A stretch of DNA of 40,109 nt. Origin: Eutypella sp. D-1 (taxonomy: Eukaryota > Ascomycota > Sordariomycetes > Xylariales > Diatrypaceae). The DNA is taken from the NCBI GenBank assembly GCA_023313575.1, contig JAJTTP010000043.1:1-40109 (forward strand), written 5' to 3'. Position 1 is the first letter of the stretch, and every line of letters starts with the position of its first letter. The notes below the pieces were generated by a model. That model did not search any database. It saw nothing but the letters and a program-made list of their open reading frames with translations, and was not told the origin of the DNA. The position numbers were made by a program, and so were the translations under genes. Below are positions 9,675 to 19,162 of the stretch, in pieces.

Positions 9675-11864
9675 TTATTTGTTGGTTTCTTTAAAAATCC
9701 TATCAATCACAGCTGATACCACCTTTACGATATGATCTATATCTTGCTCTTTAACGATAAATGGAGGTGCAATAATGATATGGTCCCCATTAACTCCGTC
9801 TACGGTACCAGTTCCTGGGTAAAATGTCATATTAAATTCAGGCGACTTTGCTAAGTGAACAATTTGATGAGAAACTCCTAATTTTGAGTCGAAGGGTTCC
9901 TTAGTTTCTTTATTTTCTACAAATTCTATACCCCAAAATAGACCTATCCCTCGGATATTTCCAACATTTGGATGATTACCTAATTCCTCTTTTAATCTTT
10001 CTCCTAAATAATCACCCTGATTTTTTACATTATCCAGCAAAGAGTCATCTTCAATAATTTGCTGAACCTTAAGAGCAGCAACCGCTCCTACAGGCACTGC
10101 ATCAAAGGTAAGTCCGTGAATAAACTGCTCAGTTTTTAACACCTCCCAAACACTTTGAGCAACCAAGATCGCCGCAATAGGGTGATATCCAGCTCCTAAG
10201 CCTTTACCTATTATTAAGATATCAGGTGCAACACCCTCTATCTGCCACGCATGATAAAACCCAGTTCGACCCATACCACACATTACTTCATCGAGTATTA
10301 AAAGAGCACCATATTTATGGCAAACCTCTTTCATTGCTTCGATGTACCCTGGAACAGCCGGGACACACCCAAGTGCAGCCCCACTGACAGGCTCTAATAT
10401 AAAGGCCATGACTTTTTCTGGGCCTATATTTTGGAACATTTTTTCTAATTCGTCTACTTTTCTTGCAACAAATTCAACATTAGACTCACCCTCTAATTGT
10501 TGACGATAAGAATAACATGAAGAAACGTGTTCAACCTTTTCCAGAAGAATGTCTTTATATGGCTCTTGTCTAATTTTGAATTCTGATACACTCAAAGCTC
10601 CTATGGTGTTCCCGTGATAACTGCCCTCACGACTTATGATGGTATTCCGGAGAGTATCAGGATCTTGGTCATAGAAATATTGACGAGCTAGCTTTAGCGC
10701 AGCTTCCGTGGCGTCAGATCCTGACCCTGTCAAAAAGACTTTGCTCAATACTCCATGAGTGCTATTCACAAGAAAATCTTGTAATTTTAACACATCCTTA
10801 TCCTTTCAGAAGGAGGATGCCAAATAGTGAGTTCCATTTATATATTTTTCACCTATGCCATTGATCACCTCTGAATTTCCGTAACCAATACTAGATACAG
10901 CTGCACCTGAACATGCGTCAAAAATTTTATTTCCATGCTCAGTCGTGAGGTAAAGACCTTCTCCTTTAGTAATTATGGGATAATACTTCTTAAAGTGATG
11001 ATTAAGTGATTTATTTTCAATTTTTAATTCAGACTGAACTGAATTATTTTTATTTTTAATATCTCATTTAATTTCATCTAAGTCTATTGCATTGAACACA
11101 AGAAATACAGCACCGGATATAACAAATACTACTTGATAAAAAAAAGCTAAAACCATTAAAAATAATATTAATCGAAGTAATTCCTCACATAATTTACTAG
11201 GTTTATTTTTAAGATGATATATTTTGTCGATCAAATAATATGTTATTTTTAAGGTTAGTAAACCCCCAATAATCTTTTTGGACAAGTAAAAAGATTCATT
11301 AAAAGATGGTGTGTAAAAATCAAAAAATAAGTAATTAGCTACAATATAAATAACTAAACCTAAAATTAAACTAAGTAATGCTAAATTAATTATCATATAC
11401 ACACTTTTAATAGAAGATTTAATTAAACAATCTCTATCTTTACATATTAAATAAACCATACATAAGCTAGGTATGATTGATCAAGTAGAGTAATAAATAG
11501 ATAAATCAATTTCAGATCTAAATAGGATTTGATATAAGGATACACCAAATAATACCGCAATTATACAGAAGAGAATTAAAGAATATTTTTGAATACTATC
11601 TTTTTTTATTAAATACAACCTACCTATATCAAAGAAACAAAATATAGCCGTTAAATTAATTTTTCCTTCTTTATTACTATCATTATTACATTGAGATATT
11701 TTTTTATTCTCATTTATTTTTTTTTTAGTACTATAGTCCCTTTTTTGTACAAAAGACAGAATATTTTCTTGGTTTTTATTCTTTTTTTTACAATACCCCG
11801 AAGTTAGAGCGATCCCGGGATAAGGTTTAAAACCAAATAATTTTTTACGTTGGCATAATAACAC
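9675..11864 (-). CDS. membrane-anchored class III aminotransferase-like ORF
   Basis: 729 residues in one frame if TGA is Trp (positions 128, 267 and 354); under the standard code it falls into pieces. The N-terminus is basic, with KRDYSTKKK at 41-49. Hydrophobic helices lie at about 94-115, 155-179 and 228-260, with a weaker one near 197-217. The fold-type I PLP domain spans about 295-729: TGSGSDATEA (379-388), SYHGNT (415-420), EPVSGAALG from E491, LILDEVMCGMGRTG with Asp525, and GKGLGAGYHP with the Schiff-base lysine K554. A complete C-terminal domain follows (GLFWGIEF, YPGTGTVDGVNGDH). All catalytic residues are present. The sequence resembles nuclear ascomycete class III aminotransferases, as I remember them; the substrate is unknown. 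It starts 17 bp after atp9. The catalytic half looks more GC-rich than its surroundings and mixes TGG with TGA, suggesting transfer followed by adaptation. Confidence 0.85.
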
Positions 11865-11881
11865 CCTAATTGAAGATGTTA

Positions 11882-12482
<601 letters not shown>

Positions 12483-12770
12483 TCATAGTCTTCCATTTTT
12501 ATAGTCTTCCATTTTTTTAGGAGGACCAACATCTGGAACAGGTGGTTCAAGAACAGGTAAGCGTGGACCTCCCTTCGGTACCAATGGAAGTAAATCCATA
12601 TTCCTAGGGCCAGATGAAGAAGATGATACCGGCTTATACTTGGGATCCGTTTGGTGTGGTACCCTTTTACCAGGTTCCATATTAAAAGTACCTAAAATTA
12701 AGCCTACAACTACCAATATAACAGCTATGATACCAATTATACCCAAGTTCTCACCCATACCTCTGATCAA
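12483..12770 (-). CDS. unrecognised ORF with one membrane helix and Pro-rich tail
   Basis: 95 residues from the first ATG: a strong transmembrane segment (LGIIGIIAVILVVVGLIL, about 8-25) followed by a polar Ser/Pro tail (VSSSSSGPRN, VLEPPVPDVGPPKK). The code-4 frame stays open upstream to about 13018, including Cys- and Pro-rich residues, so an alternative-start protein of up to ~178 residues is possible. I recognise no family. It sits in the nad3-atp9 spacer, next to duplicated atp9 leader DNA. Confidence 0.45.
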   Translation of the reverse strand: MIRGMGENLGIIGIIAVILVVVGLILGTFNMEPGKRVPHQTDPKYKPVSSSSSGPRNMDLLPLVPKGGPRLPVLEPPVPDVGPPKKMEDYKNGRL

Positions 12771-13049
12771 ATATCGGATAGTATCTGTTATATGTACTAC
12801 ACAACCTCCTCAATCAACTGGGTTAACTATGGGTATACCACAACATACTGTACTTCCAGGATGTTCTATAGGCGTACCAGAACATCCTAGACTCGTAGGA
12901 TGTGAAGTGGAAAAAAAAACGTGGCACGTGAAACACCCCCCCCCGAATGCTACTTTGGCTTTTTGCTTGCGCGAACGTAAAGCAAGAGCAAAATAAGTAT
13001 CAAAATTTTTAGCCTTGTATACCTAACTCATGAATCCATTTTCTATTTT

Positions 13050-13460
13050 TTATTTTTTTTTAACCCCACTAAATATGTAATTGTTAGTCATTTGTTTTTA
13101 ACAAATTTAGATTATAAATCTTGAATTATATAATATGCAATTTCGCTCAGTGTAGCGAATGCGAAGCCTATGCCTTATAAATTATGCAATTTCGCTCAGT
13201 ATAGCGAATTGCGAAGCCCTTATAAATTATGCAATTTCGCTCAGTATAGCGAATTGCCTCCGTATATCGAATTGCGAAGCCTATGCCTTATAAATTATGC
13301 CGACATATGATCTTATTTCAGAAAATATTCGCAATCAAAAGAAAGGTTCATTAGTAGAATAGAACCCATTTGAAGTTGGATCAGCGTTTTTAACCAATTT
13401 AGATTAAAAATCTTGAATTATATAATTATGTAATTTCGCTCAGTATGGCTAAGCCCACGC
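13050..13460. repeat. duplicated atp9 leader and local tandem repeats
   Basis: Copy of 12115-12380. Within it the unit AATTTCGCTCAGTATAGCGAATTGCGAAGCC plus TTATAAATTATGC is repeated about three times (13135-13300). A third partial copy lies at 13388-13450. The units contain the small hairpin GCAATTTCGC...GCGAATTGC. Confidence 0.8.
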
Positions 13461-14164
13461 CTTAGCCTTACCCCCTTTTTTATAATATAATATTCTACAA
13501 ATTAAACTAATTATCAATTAAATTGTGTTTTTTGTGTAGAGAGAATATTAAAAATCGTATAATATATTCCTAAGAATTTTTACAATAACTACATAATTAA
13601 TCGTTACATTTAAAGATATATCAGCTCTATACACACACAAATATCCCTATTTTGGCTTTTGCCCCATTACCACCCTACTAATAATATATTTTAAGCTAAA
13701 TAAACAGTAAACACACACATATATATTTTATATTTTTCTTTTACCACCCTATTTTAATATATAATACCTAATATTAAAATAAGTACCTACCCTATTCAAA
13801 CAATTGAATCCCCCCCCCCCATTATCCTTTGGATTAGCGAAGCATAGGCTACGCCTAATTTATTAGAAGCGACCCCTATTATCCTTTGGAGGCTACGCCT
13901 AATTTATTAGCAAGCGACCCTTATCTCAGAGGGATTGGATTCTAAAGACGCATAGTCCCGATCCCCTATACTAAAACTCAAACTATAACATATAAGGTAA
14001 ATTTACAGACCCTAGTGATACGTTTATTTTTGCTACCAAGGATAAAGCCTTGACCCTCATGTATTACCATCTGCCTTTTGCTGGTGATTTATTTTGAATT
14101 TTTTTTCATATAAACAAAATTATTAGAAAAAGCAAAACTGAATTCGTAACCCTAAAGTTCTTAA
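13461..14164. other. AT-rich spacer with GC mini-elements
   Basis: No gene seen. 13660-13710 repeats 9345-9400. 13830-13920 holds two copies of a mini-element (TATCCTTTGG...GGCTACGCCTAATTTATTAG...GCGACCC). Confidence 0.7.
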
Positions 14165-14665
14165 CCTCCATCCGACTCAGGAATATCTGGCATTTCACAA
14201 CTCTGTTTCTCGGGAATATAATTAATACGTGATTTATCCTCTCTTTTAGCCCGTTTATTTGCTGAATCAGATGATGATTCTCCGGCTTATTAAAAAGATC
14301 TTTTAGATGAATTCTCTGCTTTAGATCCGGAAGTTTTTTCATGTTTAGTATTAGAACTAGAACTAGAAGAAGAAGAATTTTCTGCTCTAGCTTCAGAAGA
14401 ATTTTCTGCTCTAGATTCAGAAGAAGAATTTTCTGCTCTATCTTGAGAAAATGTGACACTTAATTTTTTGCTGAAGAAATCTTTATCTATATTTTCAGGG
14501 TTACCCTCTTGTATAGACGGATCCCTTTTTGCAATAAAACGTTCTGCCTTAGTATGGGGTATCAACTGAATCTTTCATAGTTTGATAAGACTCTTTGGAT
14601 AAATTCGCAAAACGCTTATTATCCTCATTGAATTTTTTACTATCCACCCGACCAGGGTCCTGGTG
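14165..14665 (-). pseudogene. low-complexity Ser/Glu/Asn ORF, interrupted
   Basis: A frame encoding LIPHTKAERFIAKRDPSIQ, FSKKLSVTFSQDRAENSS, then repeats of the type RAENSS/EARAENSS and a run of Ser. It meets two adjacent TAA stops after SSKRSF (about 14290) and then continues in the same frame as AGESSSDSANKRAKRED to PDIPESDGG and a stop (14165). The repeats look like slippage products. It may once have continued the ORF at 14708-15157. No family recognised. Confidence 0.4.
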
Positions 14666-14707
14666 TATATCTTGCATGTAACCATCAACAACTCCCCTAC
14701 AAACAGG

Positions 14708-15157
14708 TTATAGATTTCTTTCTCTTCTATCTCTATCTAACTCCTCCTTGGCATATTTATATTTTTCTCCCTCAAAATAAGAAGCAAAATCACCTGTTGC
14801 TTCATCAAAAACAGACTCAACGTCCTTTTTTCTTGCTCCTAATGCCTCAGGATCATCTTTATATGCTGCAGCTAAATCCTCCGCTTTTTCTGATTTAATT
14901 TTTTCAGCTTCAGTTACAACAGGGACAGGATTATTTCTAGCAAACTCCATTCCAAAAGACTTTAACTTGGTTTTGTCACTAGGTGACAAAGTATCCTTTC
15001 CACCACACCCATCATCACAACCTGCATATTTAATATCAGTAACACTAAAATTACGAACAAACATAAAACCTGGTAGAACATTAAAAGCTAGAGAGTTAAC
15101 AATTACAGCACCGCTAGCTGTTACACTTCTCTTGTGGATGTTTAATTTTTTTTCCAC
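14708..15157 (-). CDS. unrecognised 149-residue ORF, acidic/helical
   Basis: Starts MEKKLNIHKRS, then a weakly hydrophobic stretch and FVRNFSVTD at 33-41, which resembles a mitochondrial presequence and cleavage site. A Cys/Gly cluster (GCDDGCGG) and a charged, probably helical remainder (TEAEKIKSEKAEDLAAAYKD, EKYKYAKEELDRD) follow. Stop TAA. Codon composition is more GC-rich than the intron ORFs. Lies between atp9 and the displaced nad3 copy. I do not recognise a family. Confidence 0.45.
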   Translation of the reverse strand: MEKKLNIHKRSVTASGAVIVNSLAFNVLPGFMFVRNFSVTDIKYAGCDDGCGGKDTLSPSDKTKLKSFGMEFARNNPVPVVTEAEKIKSEKAEDLAAAYKDDPEALGARKKDVESVFDEATGDFASYFEGEKYKYAKEELDRDRRERNL

Positions 15158-15185
15158 TCGTAGAATAGTATCTTTTTTAAACTCC

Positions 15186-15497
15186 CTATGTATTCCATTC
15201 TAGTTCTGGGTTCTTCAACTCCATATCCCTTCGGGATCAGGAGGCAGATGAAAAATTCTTCAACTGTTTATTAGATATTTGTAGTGCTCCTTTCCCGAGC
15301 TCAAAAACAAAACCTATAGTTAAGATACTAGTAAATATTAATACTATTACTAGCCCATAAACACTGTTAACATAAGAACTAACAGCATAAGGGTATATTA
15401 ATAATATTTCTAAGTAAAAAAGAAGGAACAACAAGACATAAATGAAGAAGGAAATATTAAAAGGCAATCTAGTTTGAAGGTAAGAATGAAATCCACA
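15186..15497 (-). pseudogene. nad3: nad3, displaced 3' part (second copy)
   Basis: Begins CGFHSYLQTRLPFNIS and runs through the second and third Nad3 helices to FELGKGALQISNKQ. It then continues through a GC mini-element (GATCCCGAAGGGAT) to TAG at 15188-15186 (TGA at 15237 read as Trp). There is no 5' part upstream. The conserved LLFDLEILL reads LLFYLEILL here, a change in a near-invariant acid, which argues against function. The central ~110 bp is almost identical to the complete nad3 while both ends diverge. Confidence 0.85.
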
Positions 15498-15814
15498 TAG
15501 AGTTCTTCTTAAATAACAAATACCCTAATGCATAGTGCTTAAAAACAAGTATAAATATTTAGTATTTTACCCCTACACTACCCACACTATATAACTATGC
15601 TAATCTATGAGCAACCAAGCGATCTGTACAAAATACCCCTAATACTAAAGATTCATAAAGGACATCTAAATTTAGTGAAAAAGTCAAGCAATAAACCTAT
15701 AAAAAAAAAGCATAGCAAAAATATATTAATTTTTTTTAAATTCCAAAGTTTATATATATATTGCATTGATTTTACGAGAGGATACGAACATTGGCTAAAG
15801 TTTGCGCCATAAGA
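15498..15814. other. short spacer before displaced nad3 part
   Basis: No gene supported. I see no group I core here, which argues against the GIY-YIG segment being an ordinary intron. A 71-codon frame on the + strand (15597-15812) has no recognisable features. Confidence 0.6.
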
Positions 15815-16567
15815 CTAGTCTTCATCAAATAAACCAGACTTACAATAAGTAAAGAAGTATTTATTATTGTATGGTACACCTAAAGCCAAATATTGCCTAA
15901 TAGTAGAATGTACCAGTCCTGTGGCTCTCGCAGCAGAACGAATAGTAGAATATACAGTTATAGTATTAGTTTCTAAATCTAATACTTCTATTTGAACACC
16001 AATACGTCAAGATTATACAACTTTCACCGATTTTACATAAGTTTTCTGTAATTTTGTTATAATATATCTTTTATCTATAGGACGTACCTCCCCTTTTGAT
16101 ATATATAAACTAATACGGGATCTAGATATCTTTAATTCTCTTTCTGCTTGAAACAAAGAATCATATACTTTCTCAGTACTTGTTAATAAGTCTAGAACTG
16201 AAATAGAAACACTCCCCGGTTGAGCTTTGGATATTCTTTCTATAGTAGACTTACTATGTTTATACCCTACTCTAGAAGGCATCACATTTGACTTTTGAAC
16301 GAGATTATACTCCGGACGGATCGAAGCTATATAATAATTTTCCCTGTCTTCAAGGTCCTCAGGCAGACAATATTATAAAATTTATAACTTAAAACCTGAA
16401 TGACCATATTTAATTAAAGCCCGACAAATTAACATATTATAATTTTCTTTAAGATGATTTAAATTATAATAACTGAGAAATCTCTCTTTCAAGTTTACAG
16501 AAGATCCTATATAGCTTTTACCGTTATCGATGTTAATTCAACGATAAATACCAGATTTATTCTAATT
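15815..16567 (-). pseudogene. GIY-YIG endonuclease, decayed (between the nad3 copies)
   Basis: In frame with the nad3 extension after two stops. Strands SGIYRW and KSYIGSSVNLKERF are recognisable, then GFKL*IL*YC, where both stops are TAA in place of the usual GAA. ENYYIASIRPEYNL, GYKHSKSTIERIS and a NUMOD1 unit (SRSRISLYI) follow, another TAA, then a second unit (STIRSAARATGLVHSTIRQY). At least five stops; not functional. Confidence 0.85.
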
Positions 16568-17071
16568 TTATTTGAAAATTATAATTTTATAGCTGAGCAC
16601 ATCATCATAGACTTTTACAGAAGAATTACTAGAACTCCCATTGGAATAATTTCTACGTTGATAAAAAGATCCACCAATAAAAGAGATTGTTTTAATAGAT
16701 CTTCTTTCCAAAGAATTAGATTGTTTACTATCAATTTTTAAAGCACCTTTACCTATTTCAAAAACAAAACCTATAGTTAAGATAATAGTAAATATTAATA
16801 CTATTACTAGCCCATAAACACTGTTAACATAAGAACTAACAGCATAAGGGTATATTAATAATATTTCTAAATCAAAAAGAAGGAACAACAAGGCATATAT
16901 GAAAAAAGAGATGTTGAACGGTAATCTAGTTTGTAAAAAAGAATGAAAGCCGCATTCAAAAGCAGAGACTTTTTCCTTGTAAGGGTTGTGCGGTGCCAAT
17001 AATAAATTTATTACTAAAAATAAAGCTGCTATAATACAAACAAAAAGAATAAAAAATGTCATTGAACTCAT
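16568..17071 (-). CDS. nad3: nad3, NADH dehydrogenase subunit 3 (hybrid, extended)
   Basis: Complex I membrane subunit. MSSMTFF start, LLLAPHNPYKEK, FECGFHSF, LLFDLEILLIYPYAV and IGKGALKIDSKQ give a complete ~135-residue Nad3. The frame does not stop there but runs on 32 residues, including YQRRNYSNGSSSN (cleavage-like), to TAA at 16568, immediately before a decayed GIY-YIG endonuclease. The 3' part is duplicated at 15497-15186. I infer the present 3' half came with the endonuclease element and displaced the native one; removal of the tail would restore a normal Nad3. Confidence 0.93.
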   Translation of the reverse strand: MSSMTFFILFVCIIAALFLVINLLLAPHNPYKEKVSAFECGFHSFLQTRLPFNISFFIYALLFLLFDLEILLIYPYAVSSYVNSVYGLVIVLIFTIILTIGFVFEIGKGALKIDSKQSNSLERRSIKTISFIGGSFYQRRNYSNGSSSNSSVKVYDDVLSYKIIIFK

Positions 17072-17116
17072 TTAAGGATTAAATAAAATATGAGTCATAT
17101 TGACTCCCATACTTAA

Positions 17117-18721
17117 TCACAACCTTGTGGAAATCACGCTACTTTCTAAAGTAGGTGTCACACTCTCTGAAAAGCTCGCACCCTCAGATTTTTTTATATA
17201 AACTGGTTTATTATTTATCAAAAGAGGTTCTCCTTTTAACATATAACGAGTAATCAAATTTCTAGTTTCACCTAAAGATTGAGCACAAGCTGTTAAAGTT
17301 TCAAATTTTTCAATAACATTACCATCTCCATTTTGAAGTATAACAGCTATGCTATTTTTATCTCTGTAATATTCATTTTCAGAGATTACCCAGATTCTAC
17401 CCTCTTCTTTGATTTCATAGTTACTAGGTAGTGATAATAACTCTTCTATTTTGGTTAGTAGTTCTTCTCTACTGACTAATTTAGATTTAGAATTTGAAAG
17501 TCTTTTAGCATTCATTTGACTTAAGATTAGATCTATTAATTCTTTACCTGAAGGTAAAGAATGTAAACCTTTTTCCATTTTTTTTTTTACGAAAAAAAAA
17601 AAATGGATTAGTTTTCAATCCTGGAAATCTAAATACTTTTTACTATGTCATTCCATGGAATCAAATAAAGGTATAAACACTTTACTTAAATAATCTGTAC
17701 GAGTAATATCTAATACTATCATATCAGATTGTTTACCATCTGTTTTATCCTTTCTCTTTTCAACATAGATGTAAGCAAAAGAAGGTGTATCTTTATCAGG
17801 TCTAACTTGGGTTTGCATTCCTTCTATTAATCCGTTAGATAAACAAGGTAAATTATTAAAATAATATCTAATAGCTTCCATTAAGTATAAGTTCGTCATA
17901 GATTGACCTAAACCAAACACTAAACTATATGAAAGACCACCAGATCTTTTTGAAACAAAAAATGTACCATCTCATTCCATTGTTTTATGTGCGAAGCTAC
18001 CGGAGGATATGAAAAATAGATTTTTTCTTTGTAAAAAAATTACAAAACCCAGTAATCAATTAGGTGTATTAGAAATAGGATTTTTTAAGTAATAATCAGA
18101 CATATCAAAATCTGTTCTATTATAGTTCATATTACTTTTGAATATCTTTATTTCTTCTAAAACTTCTGTAATTTTTCCTTTGTTGTTTATGTATAATTCG
18201 AAGGCTTGTTTAAAGTTAAGATAATTTCAAGCTTTATTTGATTTTAAAGGATGTAAAGCGAATATCTTTAATAATAATATTATCTCATCCTTAGCAGTGA
18301 CTGTAAAATAAGCTGCATTACTAAAAGTAGCTACCCTACCTATTCCTAACTCTTGTTGTATAAAGCACAACATATTTATGTCATCTTTATGTACTCCAAT
18401 TTCAAATTTAAAATTTTTTCCGTTTCTCTTCAGCTTGTTAAAGTGAAGAGAAAGAGGAAAAAAGAGGCGGAGCCGCGAACAAGAAGTACCTTTGTTTACA
18501 ATAGATCTTAAAAATAACCCCTCTCCTTTTTTTTTTAAACAACAGGCTAGCCCAGTAAATCACTCAAAAAACTTCTTTTTTATAGGCGAAGCCTCAGCAT
18601 CATTACTAGAAACAATTAAAGGTTTCAAAGGATCTGTAGAGTAAAATCTCCCTATAGAGAGACTACTTTTATAACTGAAGATATTGCCATTAGAGAACAG
18701 ATAAAAAGTTGAATTATACAT
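17117..18721 (-). CDS. freestanding LAGLIDADG-like ORF directly behind nad2
   Basis: 534 residues (code 4, no TAA/TAG). The ATG begins on the base after the nad2 TAA. IGRFYSTDP at about residues 24-32 is cleavage-like. Both LAGLIDADG units are recognisable but split by inserted residues: WFTGL-ACCLKKK-GEGLF and NWLLGFV-(about 20 residues)-MEWDGTFFVSK. The extra residues around 18440 and 17990 coincide with a hairpin (TTTCTCTTC...GAAGAGAAA) and a GCGAAGC mini-element. Linkers ALHPLKSNKAWNYLNFKQAF fit the family. The C-terminal ~150 residues (after MEKGLHSLP) look like a NUMOD-type DNA-binding region (FETLTACAQSLGETRN). No host intron is visible, so it may be co-translated with nad2. Confidence 0.75.
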
Positions 18722-19162
18722 TTAACTAAAAACTAAACTATGAGTCAATATGACTCCCAAACTTAATCAATGTTCGCTCATTAATATAAATAATAAAATC
18801 ACCAAAGTTATACTAGATATTGTGATAGATATAGGACTAGACATAACTATATTATTATACTTGAATTCTAACTTTTTGTTTCTAGGTTTTGTTACAGGAA
18901 CAGATATAACTTCACCCTTAATCATGATTTTTTTATATACTATCTCATTACTATAAATATAACTAGAGAATTTTTTTTCTTTTAGTAAAGAATTTATTTT
19001 ATATTCAGGTCTATAAAAGAAAATTTCTTTTATAACATTAAGGTAGTAGACCGCGGCTACTACACTAGTTAATATTGCTACTAAAGATAAAAACACATAA
19101 CCGCTATCTAGAGCAGCACTTAAAACCATCTGTTTAGCAAAAAATCCGACTAATGGTGGAAC
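18722..19162 (-). CDS. nad2: nad2 exon 7
   Basis: 146 codons plus stop, from [15 protein letters not shown] through the last helices ([15 protein letters not shown]) to HSLVFS and TAA, which abuts the ATG of the following ORF. Confidence 0.93.

Noticed and set aside
10794..11864. Aminotransferase ORF as separate short genes (breaks at 11481, 11064 and near 10803)
   Set aside because: All three breaks are TGA in the same frame, and code 4 is proven by cox2 and nad2. One frame is the simpler reading.
9675..11864. Aminotransferase as assembly contamination from the nucleus
   Set aside because: Direct continuity with atp9 and cox2, TGA as Trp, and AT-rich N-terminal part make this unlikely, though read-coverage across 9600-11900 was not checkable.
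12640..12996. 118-codon + strand frame opposite the Pro-rich ORF
   Set aside because: Shadow of the minus-strand frame; Pro/Ile-rich residues follow from the complementary codons.
13135..13300. CRISPR-like regular repeats
   Set aside because: Units are directly adjacent without unique spacers and match the atp9 leader; simple tandem duplication in mtDNA.
15597..15812. 71-codon + strand frame
   Set aside because: Lysine/Asn-rich chance frame in AT-rich DNA, no neighbour on this strand, no motif.
15498..16567. nad3 GIY-YIG segment as an ordinary group I intron
   Set aside because: No core motifs seen, and the upstream nad3 is already complete, so splicing is not needed. RT-PCR would settle it.
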